Source: Actinoplanes nipponensis | GTDB lineage: Bacteria > Actinomycetota > Actinomycetes > Mycobacteriales > Micromonosporaceae | NCBI RefSeq assembly: GCF_016862275.1 | Contig: NZ_BOMQ01000097.1 | Coordinates: 1 to 64,000, forward strand | Direction: 5' to 3' | Length of the DNA stretch: 64,000 nt | Part shown: in pieces, positions 21,277 through 30,311 of the stretch | How positions within the stretch are numbered: position 1 is the first letter of the stretch | How the letters are laid out: each line of letters begins with the position of its first letter | Notes under the pieces: generated by a model | Told to the model about the DNA's origin: nothing | The model's input: only the letters and a program-made list of their open reading frames with translations | The model's database searches: none | Program-made: the position numbers and the translations under genes

Positions 21277-22134
21277 CTAGTCGACGACGGTGACCACCGT
21301 GCCGTGCGGGATGTGCTTCAGCAGCATCCGTTGCGCGGCCCGGGGCAGGCGTACGCACCCGTTGGAGGCGCTGCGACCGAAGGCGTCGGAGCGGTACCAG
21401 GCGTGGATCCCGGTGTGGGCGGTCCGCAGGCCGGCCGGCAGCGACTGCCGGTCGTCGGGCACCGTGCTCAGCGCCAGGGCGTCCAGCCCGCCGTAGATCG
21501 CGCCGCTGGTGGGCGTGCGGCCGAGCACGAAGCCGCGGCCCAGCGGGGTGGGTGTCGCGGCCGTACCGGTGCTGACCGACCAGACCGCCCGCCGTACGCC
21601 GTCGCGGCGCCAGGTCAGCCGGTGGGCCCGGCGCTGCACGATGAGATGGTCCCGCAGCGGGCGGGACGACCAGCCCTTCGGCGGCAGCCAGCCGATCCGC
21701 CGGTTGGCCGTGGGCAGCAGCACCGCCACCCAGCCGGCGCGGCGGGCGGCGATCGGCAGCACCAGCGGCATGCCGCTGATCTCGGGCGTGAGCCGGGCGC
21801 GCGGGCGGCCGCCGGGCGCGTCGTAGACCGGGATCGAGCGGGCCGGGTGCAGGCCCTCGGTCAGCGCCGTGCGGGACGACGCCTGCGGGTCGGCCGGGAA
21901 CCCGCGGGGCGCCGTCCAGTAGTCGATCACCGGCAGGCCGGGCGGGGCGGGCGCCGCGGACAGGGTCGGGGCCGGGACGCGCGGGGCGGCGGCGCTGGGC
22001 GGCGGCGCCGGGGCCGCCCGCGGCGCGGGCCGCTGACCGCCGGCGCCGCTCAGGAATCCGGCGCCGGCGGCGACGCAGGCGGCCAGGCCGATCAACCCCG
22101 CCCGGGTACGGGTGACGCGCAGGGCTCGGACCAC
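21277..22134 (-). CDS. L,D-transpeptidase (YkuD fold), secreted
   Basis: A 285-residue peptidoglycan cross-linking enzyme type. A signal or anchor helix occupies residues about 10-32, then a Pro/Ala linker to about 70, an SH3-like stretch, and the catalytic YkuD domain at about 160-285. The catalytic block reads HTGIHAWYRSDAFGRSASNGCVRLP, where His, Ser-Asn-Gly and Cys match the HX14-17(S/T)(H/N)GChR signature. GTG at 22134 is the start. It would form 3-3 cross-links between stem peptides outside the membrane. Confidence 0.9.
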   Translation of the reverse strand: MVRALRVTRTRAGLIGLAACVAAGAGFLSGAGGQRPAPRAAPAPPPSAAAPRVPAPTLSAAPAPPGLPVIDYWTAPRGFPADPQASSRTALTEGLHPARSIPVYDAPGGRPRARLTPEISGMPLVLPIAARRAGWVAVLLPTANRRIGWLPPKGWSSRPLRDHLIVQRRAHRLTWRRDGVRRAVWSVSTGTAATPTPLGRGFVLGRTPTSGAIYGGLDALALSTVPDDRQSLPAGLRTAHTGIHAWYRSDAFGRSASNGCVRLPRAAQRMLLKHIPHGTVVTVVD

Positions 22135-22287
22135 CCGCCCACCGTATGCGGGCCGGCCGCCCGGCCACCGGCACCACGCGCCCGTCCACCGGAACGGAGG
22201 AATCTCGGCCGAACCGCCCCGCGCCCCGTAACCCGGGCACGGTAAACGGATCGCCCACCGCGCCGGAGCCGCCTAGCATCGGCCACC

Positions 22288-23211
22288 ATGAACCTGAGCC
22301 GGGAGCCCGGCGCCTCGCGGGCGGTGGTCCCGGCCGGCGCCGCCCCTTCGATCGACGCCGCGACGCCGGGCCGGCACCGGCCCGGCGTCGCGGCGTCCGC
22401 CTGGCCCTGGCCGGGGGATGACGCGGAGGTCCGCGCGCCGTTCCGGGCGACCGGTGCCGGCCGGGGCGATTGGCGGGCTGGCATCGGCCCGGGTAGCTGG
22501 CGGGCTGGCATCGGCCCGGGTGGCTGGCGGGCCGATATCGGCCCGGGTGGCTGGCGGGCTGGCATCGGCCCGGGTGGCTGGCGGGCCGGTCTCGGAACGG
22601 GCGATTGGCGGGCTGGTTCCGGCCTGGGCGATTGGCGGGCTGGTTCCGGCCCGGGAGGCCGGCGGGTCGGGCCGGACGGTGGGCCTTGGGCGCCGGGCAC
22701 GCGGGAGCGCGGCGAAACGCGCCGGCCGGCCGGCTCCCGCGCCCGCCGGGCGGCGCACCGTGCCCTCTGCAGCGGCTGCGGGCAGCGCTTCCCCGGCCGG
22801 CGGATCCTGGACCGGGTGGCCGCCGGGGAGGCGGACCCCCGGTGCCCGGCCTGCGGCGGGATCCTCAAGCTGGCGGTGGTGCTGTTCGGCGGGCGCCCGG
22901 ACCCGGGTACGGCCGGACTGGCCGGGCGTCTCGCGGCGCACGACGGCGTGTTGCTGGTGGCCGGCAGCTCGCTGCTCGTCGAGCCGGTGGCCTCGCGCCG
23001 CGGCCGCGGGCCCGCAGGGCCGGGTGAGACCGACCATCGCACGGGACCCCGCGCCGTCCGGCGGTCCCGGGGCCGCGGCGATCCGCGGGCCGAGGGGGGT
23101 CGCGGTGGTCCGCGGGCCGATCGCGGCCGGGGCGGTGGGCACCTGCGGGCCGCCGGGCGCCGCCTGATCCCGTGCGACCGGCGCGCTTTCCGGCGTCGCG
23201 GGGCTCGCTGA
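22288..23211 (+). pseudogene. Sir2 (sirtuin) remnant behind a tandem-repeat N-terminus
   Basis: The 307-codon frame carries only the zinc module and adjacent strand of a sirtuin at residues about 160-230 (CSGCGQRF, then CPACGGILKLAVVLFGG, then GVLLVAGSSLLVEPVA). The NAD-binding half with GAGIS and the catalytic His are absent. In their place lie about 70 residues of a WRAGIGPG-type nine-residue repeat encoded by 27-bp units. After residue 232 the frame turns to Arg/Gly-rich low complexity. I read it as a broken sirtuin gene rebuilt by repeat expansion. Whether it is translated is unknown; no clear ribosome-binding site precedes the ATG. Confidence 0.55.
22468..22656 (+). repeat. 27-bp tandem repeat, seven units
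   Basis: Seven successive 27-bp units start at 22468, 22495, 22522, 22549, 22576, 22603 and 22630, each beginning (GAT/AGC/GGC)TGGCGGGC; a partial eighth begins at 22657. Units 1-4 are nearly identical, while 5-7 have drifted toward GGTTCCGGC. Because 27 is a multiple of three, the block stays open in several frames on both strands. Confidence 0.9.
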
Positions 23212-23281
23212 TGTCGTGCGGCCGGCCGTAAGGCCCGCCGTGCGGCCGGCGCGTCTTCCGGCGTCGCGGGGCTCGCTGATG
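23172..23281. repeat. Pair of 42-bp direct repeats
   Basis: Copies at 23172-23213 and 23240-23281 differ at about three positions; both end CGTCGCGGGGCTCGCTGATG. The first copy covers the stop of the Sir2-remnant frame; the second ends about 60 bases before the next methyltransferase gene. Together with the 27-bp array they suggest local duplication in this gap. Confidence 0.75.
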
Positions 23282-23339
23282 CCGGCTGGCAGCCGATGAG
23301 CACGCCACGGGCCCGGCGTGCGCCGACGGACGCGGGACG

Positions 23340-23990
23340 ATGGCGGCCATGAGACTGCGGGACACCTACGACACGGTCGCGCGCGCCTACGACGCCCAGC
23401 TCGCCGGCGAACTCGACCACAAACCCCTCGACCGGGCCCTGCTGACGGCGTTCCTGGAGCTCGCCGGGCCCGGCCCGGTCGCCGACGTCGGCTGCGGCCC
23501 CGGGCACGTCACCCGCTTCCTGGCCGCACGGCACCCGGACGTGGTGGGCGTGGACCTCTCCCCGGAGATGATCGCCATCGCCCGGGAACGCGCCCCCGGC
23601 CTGTCGTTCACCGTCGCGTCGATGCTGGAGCTGCCGGTCGCGGACGGCGCCTGGGCCGGTGCGGTCGCCCTCTACTCGATCATTCACCTGAGCCCGCCGG
23701 AGCGCGCCGCCGCCTTCGCGGAGCTGGCCCGGGTGCTGCGCGACGGCGGGCGGCTGCTGGTGTCGTTCCACGTCGACGGTCCCGACGCCGCGGCCGGTGA
23801 CACCACCCACCTGGGCACCTGGTTCGGCGCGGAGGTCGACGTCGACGTGCACTTCCTCGACCCGGCCGCGGTCGGCGCCGACCTGCGGGCGGCCGGCTTC
23901 CGGATCGAGTCCACGCTGGTGCGCGACCCGCTGGACCCGGCGGAGTTCCCCAGCCACCGGGCGTATCTGCTGGCCCGCCGCGGCGGTTGA
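23340..23990 (+). CDS. Class I SAM-dependent methyltransferase
   Basis: A 216-residue methyltransferase with motif [17 protein letters not shown] (residues about 46-61), the acidic end of strand 2 [10 protein letters not shown], motif [16 protein letters not shown], and the post-motif [13 protein letters not shown]. The N-terminal [17 protein letters not shown] helix is typical of small UbiE-like enzymes. The substrate is unknown. Two in-frame ATGs (23340 and 23349) are possible; neither has a strong ribosome-binding site. Confidence 0.88.
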   Translation: MAAMRLRDTYDTVARAYDAQLAGELDHKPLDRALLTAFLELAGPGPVADVGCGPGHVTRFLAARHPDVVGVDLSPEMIAIARERAPGLSFTVASMLELPVADGAWAGAVALYSIIHLSPPERAAAFAELARVLRDGGRLLVSFHVDGPDAAAGDTTHLGTWFGAEVDVDVHFLDPAAVGADLRAAGFRIESTLVRDPLDPAEFPSHRAYLLARRGG

Positions 23991-24219
23991 CCGGTGCCCG
24001 CCGACGCCGGTGATTCACCCGTGGACCGCGGTCCCTAGCACCACTCGATCCGGCCTGGGGCGACCATTCCTGAATTCCGGCCGAACGGCCGATGTCGGAT
24101 AACGGCAGCCCTTTGTTGAGACGTTCATCGGTCGCGCAATGACGTGGAATGTAACGTCGGGAAAAGCAAGGTACCACAATTCCTCTGCTTTTTCCGTCAA
24201 CGTTTCATCAGGAGTGGTC

Positions 24220-24861
24220 ATGCTGCGCACCAGTACCGTCGCGACCGCCATGCTGGCGGTTCTCGCCCTGCCCGGGACGGCCCTCGCCGGGCCGTCGCAC
24301 CCGGTCTCGCCACCCGACCAGATGATGATCATCGACGTGGTCAACGCCAACGGCTCCGGCTGTCCGGCCGGCACCGCCGCCATCACGGTGTCGCCGGACA
24401 ACACGGCTTTCACTGTCACCTACAGCGAATACACGGCCCAGGTGGGCCCCGAGGCCGCGGTGCTGGACTTCCGCAAGAACTGCCAGCTCGCGCTCGACAT
24501 CAAGGTGCCGTCGGGCTTCACCTTCGCGATCGCCAGCGCCAACTACCGCGGATACGCCCGGCTGGCGTCCGGCGCCCGGGGACTCGAGGCGGCCAACTAC
24601 TACTTCCAGGGCCATTCCCAGACGACCCGGCTGCGGCACGACTTCTGGGGACCGATGGACAGCGACTGGCAGACCACCGACACCGTGGGAATTGCGTCAC
24701 TGAGCTTCCTGCCCTGCGGTGAGCGGCGCTATCTCAACATCAACACGGAATTGCGGGTCAACGGCGGATCGTCGCGCCCCAGGAACACGAGCATCATGTC
24801 GATGGATTCCACCGACGCCGCCATCAACACCGTCTACCGGGTCGCCTGGCGGCATTGTTGA
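24220..24861 (+). CDS. Secreted DUF4360 protein
   Basis: A 213-residue exported protein of the DUF4360 family, common in actinomycetes and fungi, function unknown. A signal peptide covers residues about 1-24 (TVATAMLAVLALPGTALA). The mature protein shows the family pattern: GSGCPAGTAAITVSPDNTAFTVTYSEYTAQVG, RKNCQLALDIKVPSGFTFAI and a C-terminal cysteine. AGGAG lies five bases before the ATG at 24220, deciding this start over 24139. The 230 bases upstream are less GC-rich than the rest and hold GGAAAAGC (24160-24167) facing GCTTTTTCC (24186-24194). Confidence 0.88.
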   Translation: MLRTSTVATAMLAVLALPGTALAGPSHPVSPPDQMMIIDVVNANGSGCPAGTAAITVSPDNTAFTVTYSEYTAQVGPEAAVLDFRKNCQLALDIKVPSGFTFAIASANYRGYARLASGARGLEAANYYFQGHSQTTRLRHDFWGPMDSDWQTTDTVGIASLSFLPCGERRYLNINTELRVNGGSSRPRNTSIMSMDSTDAAINTVYRVAWRHC

Positions 24862-24895
24862 GCACCGGGGGACCCCGGTCCCCGTGGCCGCATGG

Positions 24896-25948
24896 TCACG
24901 TCGAGCTGAGCGCCGTGCGCACGTCCGTCCAGTTCCGCAGCGCGGCCCGGACATCCGCCCGGGTCTCGTCGCGGACGGCCCGCTCGTGCGCCCGCGCCAG
25001 CACGTCGTCGATCGGCACCGGGCGGCCCCGCGCGGCCGAGTCCACCGCGGCCTCCACCATGGCCAGGCTCAGCACGTTGCCGTGCACCTCGCCCATCGGC
25101 GTCACCCCGCTCTCCAGCGCCTCCGCGAACGCCCGCAGCGCCGCCCCGATGCCGGAGCGTTGCCCGTCCGGCGGGTCGACGGCCGGGCCGGTGGGCTCGT
25201 GGTCGCCGTCCCACCGGGCCGTGCCGTGTTGCGCGCTGACCCGCCACTCGCCGTTCCATGACGTCTCCGCGCCGGGGCTGCACCAGCTGCCGTGGTAGAC
25301 GTAGCGGGCGCCGCCGGTCATCTCGAACACCGCGGCGGCGCAGGCGTCGCCGGCGTACCAGCTCCAGGGCGGGTTCCAGGTCTGGCAGGAGACCGTCACC
25401 GGGTCGGCGTCCAGCAGGTACCGGGCGGCGTCGAACGCGTGGATCGCCATGTCCACCAGCAGCGGCTGCGCCATCTCCTCCCGGAAGCCGCCGAAGCGCG
25501 GCGCCCGGTGGAAGTCGGTGCCGACCGCGCCGACCGGGCCCAGCGCCGCCGCCATCGCCCGCAGCGTGGCCAGCTGCGGATTCCACCGCCGGGACTGGCT
25601 CACCATGAACAGCCGGCCGCTCACCTCGGCCGCCGCCACCAGCGACAGCGCCCGGGCCAGGGTGTCGGCGACCGGCTTCTCGCCCAGCACCGACATCCCG
25701 GCGAACAGGGCGGTGGTGGTGACGGCGTGGTGGGCCACCGGCACGGTCACGTCGATCACGGCGTCCGCCGCCGTCTCGGCCCCCAGGACGGCGACGTCGG
25801 CGCCGGCCGGCAGCCCCGCCGCCGCCCGCCGGGCCGCGGCCGGGTCCAGGTCCACCACCCCGGCCAGCTCGACGCCGGGGTCGGCGTGGATCGCGGCGAG
25901 CCAGGCCCGGCCCATCGCGCCGGCGCCGGCCAGCAGCACGCGGATCAT
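24896..25948 (-). CDS. Gfo/Idh/MocA-family oxidoreductase
   Basis: A 350-residue NAD(P)-dependent dehydrogenase of sugars or related polyols. The Rossmann motif [17 protein letters not shown] starts at residue 4, and the family signature [13 protein letters not shown] is at about 94-106, its lysine serving in catalysis. The C-terminal half is the usual open sheet that binds substrate. Its ATG overlaps the stop of the ThuA gene (ATGA, 25945-25948), so the two are translated together. This pairing is common in sugar-catabolic loci of actinomycetes. Confidence 0.92.
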   Translation of the reverse strand: MIRVLLAGAGAMGRAWLAAIHADPGVELAGVVDLDPAAARRAAAGLPAGADVAVLGAETAADAVIDVTVPVAHHAVTTTALFAGMSVLGEKPVADTLARALSLVAAAEVSGRLFMVSQSRRWNPQLATLRAMAAALGPVGAVGTDFHRAPRFGGFREEMAQPLLVDMAIHAFDAARYLLDADPVTVSCQTWNPPWSWYAGDACAAAVFEMTGGARYVYHGSWCSPGAETSWNGEWRVSAQHGTARWDGDHEPTGPAVDPPDGQRSGIGAALRAFAEALESGVTPMGEVHGNVLSLAMVEAAVDSAARGRPVPIDDVLARAHERAVRDETRADVRAALRNWTDVRTALSST

Positions 25949-26709
25949 GCGGTCGGCCCCTGGTACGAGCGGCCGGTGAAGAACTCCCCGGTGTCGTAGC
26001 GCAGCAGCTCGGGCAGCACCCGCTCGGGCCGGTCGCTGCGCGCCCAGCGCACCCCGTTGGCGATCACCCGGCGGATGTCGCGGTGGTGGTAGACCGGGTA
26101 GTCCTGGTCGCCGGGCTTGAAGTAGAAGATCCGGCCGTGCCCGCGGCGCCACGTGCAGCCGCTGCGGAACACCTCGCCGCCGCTGAACGAGCTGATGAAG
26201 ACCAGCTCGTCCGGGGGTGGCACGTCGAAGTGCTCGCCGTACATCTCGTCCTCGGCGACGACGATGGGGTGCGGCACGCCCTGGGCGATGGGGTGGGTCG
26301 GGTCGACCGTCCAGATCAGCTCCCGGTCGTGCTCGTTGCGCCAGCGCAGCGTGCAGGTCGTACCCATCAGCCGGGTGAAGATCTTGGACCAGTGCCCGGA
26401 GTGCAGCACCACCAGGCCCATGCCGGAGAGCACGTGCCGGTGCACCCGGTCGACCACCTCGTCGGCCACCTCGCCGTGCGCGGCGTGTCCCCACCAGGTC
26501 AGCACGTCGGTCGCGGCCAGCACCGGCTCGCTCAGCCCGTGCCCGGGCTCGTCCAGGGTGGCGGTGCGGACCACGGCGGCGTCCCCGAGGTGTTCGCGGA
26601 TGCCGGCCGCGATGGTCTCGTGCATGCCCTCGGGGTAGAGCCCGGCGACGTGTTCCTCGGTCTGCTCGTGGCGGTTCTCGCCCCATACGGTCACGCGGAT
26701 CGGGTCCAT
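25945..26709 (-). CDS. ThuA-domain protein
   Basis: A 254-residue protein of the trehalose-utilisation ThuA family, with a class I glutamine-amidotransferase-like fold. Recognisable stretches are [12 protein letters not shown] at the start, [30 protein letters not shown], and [18 protein letters not shown] near the end. In rhizobia ThuA takes part in oxidation of trehalose-type disaccharides to 3-keto sugars with a Gfo/Idh partner, and the partner gene here overlaps by four bases. Upstream lies a wrecked LacI regulator, so its control may have been lost. Confidence 0.92.
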   Translation of the reverse strand: MDPIRVTVWGENRHEQTEEHVAGLYPEGMHETIAAGIREHLGDAAVVRTATLDEPGHGLSEPVLAATDVLTWWGHAAHGEVADEVVDRVHRHVLSGMGLVVLHSGHWSKIFTRLMGTTCTLRWRNEHDRELIWTVDPTHPIAQGVPHPIVVAEDEMYGEHFDVPPPDELVFISSFSGGEVFRSGCTWRRGHGRIFYFKPGDQDYPVYHHRDIRRVIANGVRWARSDRPERVLPELLRYDTGEFFTGRSYQGPTA

Positions 26710-26780
26710 GCGGCGTCCTCCTCCTTCGGGGCCGACCCGGGTCGGCCGTCGGGCGCTGGTCCGCGGGTGCGGGGAGCGCG

Positions 26781-27197
26781 TCAGCCGGACCGGGTGGTCC
26801 GCGCGGGGTGCGGCGTGGGGCGATCAGCGCGACGGGCGCCGGGGCCGGCCCGTCGCGGTCGAGCAGCCGGAACAGCGCGCGCATGGTCCGTCGGGACACC
26901 CCCCGCGGCTCCGGCGAGACGTTGGTGACCGGCGGGTTCGTGGTCCACGGCCGGCCGTCCGGCCCGGGCGGAGTCGAGATCGACGCGGGGCGGGCCGTGC
27001 GGGTCGGCCGGCACGCCGATCGGGATCACCGGTACGGCCGGCCCGGCCGCCACCGGGATCCGGGCGTCGTGCGTCTCGATGTCCGTCAGCACGATCGCGT
27101 CGCACCGCGAACGCGCGGGGCGGCGGCCGCTCAGCACGTACGAGGCCGGGCTCTGCGGGACGTCCGCGAGCCGGGCCACGTCCCGGCGCGTGACCAC
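26781..27197 (-). pseudogene. Broken LacI-family regulator
   Basis: A GTG at 27197 opens VTRRDVARLADVPQSPASYVLSG, a LacI helix-turn-helix. The frame then jumps to mid-protein sequence (CDAIVLTDIETHDARIPVAA, VPVIPIGVPADPHGPPRVDLDSARAGRPAVDH), skipping perhaps 80-100 residues. After that the frame is lost. In another minus-strand frame near 26900-26790 a typical LacI C-terminus reappears ([22 protein letters not shown]). About 400 bases remain of an expected 1 kb. Several deletions and at least one frameshift are implied. It lies directly upstream of ThuA-Gfo/Idh and was probably their repressor. Confidence 0.75.
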
Positions 27198-27225
27198 CTG
27201 CCCGTGACCACGCCGGCCTCCCGTC

Positions 27226-27241
27226 GTCGATACGTATCGAC
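27226..27241. promoter_or_regulatory. Perfect 16-bp palindrome, LacI-type operator
   Basis: GTCGATACGTATCGAC is a perfect inverted repeat with the central CG step that LacI-family operators share. It lies 29 bases upstream of the degenerate LacI start, where an autoregulatory site would be. The palindrome is intact although the regulator is not. Confidence 0.6.
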
Positions 27242-27286
27242 TGGCGGGCCGAGCCTAACCGGGCCCGGGCGGGTGGTTCAAGGCGG

Positions 27287-28813
27287 TCAGCCGCCGGACC
27301 GCACGCCGCCGCCCGCCCGCTTGGCCTCGTACATCGCCGCGTCCGCGGCCCGCATCAGGGTCGGCAGGTCGCCGCCGTGCTCGCCGAGCAGGGCGACGCC
27401 GATGCTGGCGCCCACCCGGACCTCGCGCTGGTCGATGTCGTAGGGCTCGGCCAGCCGCGCGTGCAGCCGCCCGGCCGCGGCCAGCGCCGAGTCCCGGTCC
27501 GGATCGCCGGTCAGCAGCACGGCGAACTCGTCCCCGCCCAGCCGGGCGACCAGGTCCCGCCCGCGCAGCCCGGCTTCCAGGCGCAGCCCGACCGCCTGCA
27601 GCAGGGCGTCGCCGGCGTGGTGCCCGACGGTGTCGTTGACCCGCTTGAAGCCGTCCAGGTCGAGCAGCAGCAGGGCCAGCCGGCCGCCGGTGGTGCGGGC
27701 GTTCCGGACCTCCTGCTCGGCCCGGTCCCGCAGGTGGGTGCGGTTCGGCAGCCCGGTCAGCGGGTCGTGGTAGGCCTGCCGGGTCAGCTGCGCCACGTGT
27801 TGCTGCTCGGCCTGGCGCAGCCGGGCGCTGTCGACGATCAGCGCGCCCTCCATCGCGACCTGCCGGGCCAGCGCGTGGTCGCGCCCGGTCCAGCGGCGCG
27901 GGCCGCCGGCGTCGCCGCACATGACCATGCCGACCGGCCCGGCCGCCGACATCAGCGGCATCGCCACGAACGAGCGCAGCCGCATCGTCTGCACGAAGCC
28001 GCCGGGGCGCACGTCGGCCCGCGCGACGTCGTCGACGAGCATCGGCGCGCCGTCGCCGCGCTCGGCGACGGCCCGCCAGATCGGTGATTCCGCGGCCAGC
28101 CGCCCGGTGAGGTTGCGGACCAGGTCGTCGGTGATCCGCTCGGTGAGGCCGACGCCGGCGGCGTAGCAGATCCGCCCGTCCGGGCCGATCAGGTGCACGG
28201 CGGCGCGCTCGGTGCGGAACGCCTCGCCGGTGGCCCGGGCCAGCAGCCGGCCGGCCTCCTCGACGGTGGCGGCGGCGGTGCCCTGCTCGAACAGCGCGCG
28301 GATGGTGGCGTTGGTGTGCGCGACGTGCTGGTGGTCCTGCTCGGCGGCGAGCGCCTGGAGCGTGGCGGCCAGGTGCAGCCCGATCGTGGCCGCCACCTCG
28401 GGACGCAACGCGGCGATGGTGTCGCCGGTGAGGACCAGCACGCCCAGGGTCCGCCCGCCGATGCGCAGGCGCAGCGCCGTACGGTCGCCGTCGCGCACCG
28501 GGGGCGCGCCCGCCGCGACCCGGAAGACCTGCCCGGCCAGCTCGATGTCGCGGGGGCCGGGGTCGCCGCGGGTGGCCTCCGGGGCCAGGCTGCCGTCGTC
28601 CGGGTCGAGCGTGAAGACCGAGGCGGCGCGCATGCCGCAGGGCCCGCCGAGCCGCCCGGCGATGATGTCGAGCACGTGCGCCACCGAGGGGATGTCGCGG
28701 GTCATCACGGCGGTCAGATCGTTGTGCACCAGGGCCTGGTCGTCGCCGGGCAACGGGTGCCCGACCGGTGGCGCCCCAGCACCCACGGTACGCACAGCGT
28801 TGCTCAAAGTCAC
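27287..28813 (-). CDS. GAF-GGDEF diguanylate cyclase
   Basis: A 508-residue protein making cyclic di-GMP. Two GAF-like sensor regions fill residues about 30-340 (DIPSVAHVLDIIAGRLGGP and ATVEEAGRLLARATGEAFRTERAAVHLIG). The cyclase domain at about 345-500 has DPLTGLPNRTHL, LLLDLDGFKRVNDTVGH and the active-site GGDEF at 426-430. An RxxD inhibitory site (RGRD) stands five residues before it, so product inhibition is expected. No membrane helix or EAL domain is present. The start is uncertain: GTG at 28813 is taken, but an open frame reaches 28942, which would overlap the ugd promoter. Confidence 0.88.
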   Translation of the reverse strand: MTLSNAVRTVGAGAPPVGHPLPGDDQALVHNDLTAVMTRDIPSVAHVLDIIAGRLGGPCGMRAASVFTLDPDDGSLAPEATRGDPGPRDIELAGQVFRVAAGAPPVRDGDRTALRLRIGGRTLGVLVLTGDTIAALRPEVAATIGLHLAATLQALAAEQDHQHVAHTNATIRALFEQGTAAATVEEAGRLLARATGEAFRTERAAVHLIGPDGRICYAAGVGLTERITDDLVRNLTGRLAAESPIWRAVAERGDGAPMLVDDVARADVRPGGFVQTMRLRSFVAMPLMSAAGPVGMVMCGDAGGPRRWTGRDHALARQVAMEGALIVDSARLRQAEQQHVAQLTRQAYHDPLTGLPNRTHLRDRAEQEVRNARTTGGRLALLLLDLDGFKRVNDTVGHHAGDALLQAVGLRLEAGLRGRDLVARLGGDEFAVLLTGDPDRDSALAAAGRLHARLAEPYDIDQREVRVGASIGVALLGEHGGDLPTLMRAADAAMYEAKRAGGGVRSGG

Positions 28814-28940
28814 AGCTGACTGGATCGGCAGTGATCCGGCCCGCTTGAGGATCCGGCGATGTCCGCCGACGGGACAGCACGGATTACCGTGCAGCCAGCG
28901 GGGTGTGCCGGGGACCGGAACGATCGAAGGGAAGTGCGGC

Positions 28941-30308
28941 ATGAGGGTGTGCGTCGTCGGAACCGGCTACGTGGGTCTCACCACCGGTGTCAGCCTGGCC
29001 TTTCTCGGTCACGACGTCACCTGCGTGGACCTCGACCAGGCCAAGGTCGACCTGCTCAGCGGGGGCCGCTCGCCGATCTACGAGCCGCACATGGACGCGC
29101 TGCTGGCCGACTCGGCCGACCGGATCTCCTTCACCACCGACTACCGGGCGGCGGTGCCCGGGGCGGACGTGGTGTTCATCGCCGTGCAGACCCCCTCGCT
29201 GCCCGACGGCAACCCGGACCTGCAGTACCTGCGGTCGGCCGCGGAGAGCGTCGGGCGGCACATCGACGGCGAGTTCACCGTCGTGATCAACAAGTCGACC
29301 GTGCCGATCGGCAGCAGCAACTGGGTCGACTCGATCCTGCGCGAGTCCTTCGAGCGCACCCACGAGCGGCGCAGCGACGGCGAGTTCTCGGTCGCCTCGA
29401 ACCCGGAGTTCCTGCGCCAGGGCGCGGCGATCCAGGACACGCTCTACCCGGACCGGATCGTGGTGGGCTCGGACAACCCGCGCAGCCTGGACGTGCTCAA
29501 CCGGCTGTACCGGGTGATCCTCAACCAGACGTTCACGCCGCCGACGTACCTGCCGCGCCCGGCGGAGCTCGGCGCGGTGCCGATGGTCTCCACCGACCTG
29601 GCCTCCGCCGAGCTGATCAAGTACGCCGCCAACGCCTTCCTGGCCCTCAAGATCAGCTTCGCCAACGAGATCGGCCAGCTCGCCGGCCGGGTCGGCGCGG
29701 ACATCTCCCAGGTCACCCGGGGGATCGGCCTGGACACCCGGATCGGGCCGCGGTTCCTGCAGCCGGGCATCGGCTGGGGCGGCTCCTGCTTCGGCAAGGA
29801 CACCGCCGCGCTGATCGCCACCGGCGCCGAGTACCACCACGAGATGCCGATCGTCACCGCCGCGCGCGAGGTCAACCAGTTGCAGCGCCGGCTGGTCGTG
29901 GACCGGCTGCTGGGCGAGCTGCGCATCCTCAAGGGCCGCAAGATCGGGCTGCTCGGGCTGGCGTTCAAGCCGAACACCGACGACATGCGCGACGCCCCGG
30001 CCCTGGACATCGCGCGGATGCTGCTCGACCGGGGCGCCCGGATCCGGGTGCACGACCCGGTCGCGGCCGAGCGGTTCCGCCTCGAGCAGCCCGACCTGGC
30101 GCCGTACCTGGCCGGCGAGGTCGAGGAGGTCTTCGACGACAGCGACGCGGTGGTGCTGGTCACCGAGTGGTCGGCGTACCTGGACCTGGACTGGGCCAAG
30201 CTCGCCGCGCTGATGCGCACCCCGGTGGTGCTGGACGGCCGGCACTGCCTGGACCCGGAGCGCCTGGCCAAGCTGGGCTACCGCTACCTGTCGGTCACCG
30301 GCGGCTGA
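28941..30308 (+). CDS. ugd: UDP-glucose 6-dehydrogenase
   Basis: A 455-residue NAD enzyme that oxidises UDP-glucose twice to UDP-glucuronate, a precursor of surface polysaccharides. The N-terminal Rossmann motif VVGTGYVGL is at residues 5-13, the substrate region LIKYAANAFLALKISFANEIG at about 225-245, and the catalytic cysteine in GWGGSCFGKD is Cys283. The length is normal. GAAGGGAAG lies before the ATG at 28941. It is divergent from the GGDEF gene; the 127-base gap carries both promoters. No other nucleotide-sugar gene adjoins it. Confidence 0.95.
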   Translation: MRVCVVGTGYVGLTTGVSLAFLGHDVTCVDLDQAKVDLLSGGRSPIYEPHMDALLADSADRISFTTDYRAAVPGADVVFIAVQTPSLPDGNPDLQYLRSAAESVGRHIDGEFTVVINKSTVPIGSSNWVDSILRESFERTHERRSDGEFSVASNPEFLRQGAAIQDTLYPDRIVVGSDNPRSLDVLNRLYRVILNQTFTPPTYLPRPAELGAVPMVSTDLASAELIKYAANAFLALKISFANEIGQLAGRVGADISQVTRGIGLDTRIGPRFLQPGIGWGGSCFGKDTAALIATGAEYHHEMPIVTAAREVNQLQRRLVVDRLLGELRILKGRKIGLLGLAFKPNTDDMRDAPALDIARMLLDRGARIRVHDPVAAERFRLEQPDLAPYLAGEVEEVFDDSDAVVLVTEWSAYLDLDWAKLAALMRTPVVLDGRHCLDPERLAKLGYRYLSVTGG

Positions 30309-30311
30309 CGG

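Noticed and set aside
22468-22656. Repeat array as a CRISPR
   Set aside because: The 27-bp units are contiguous with no spacers, are in frame, and drift gradually. No cas genes are present.
23991-24219. tRNA or small RNA gene in the gap before DUF4360
   Set aside because: No cloverleaf-like arms or CCA-adjacent stem could be found by eye.
24862-24895. Hairpin ACCGGGG/CCCCGGT after DUF4360 as a terminator
   Set aside because: The loop would be only about two bases and the arms are short; too weak to list.
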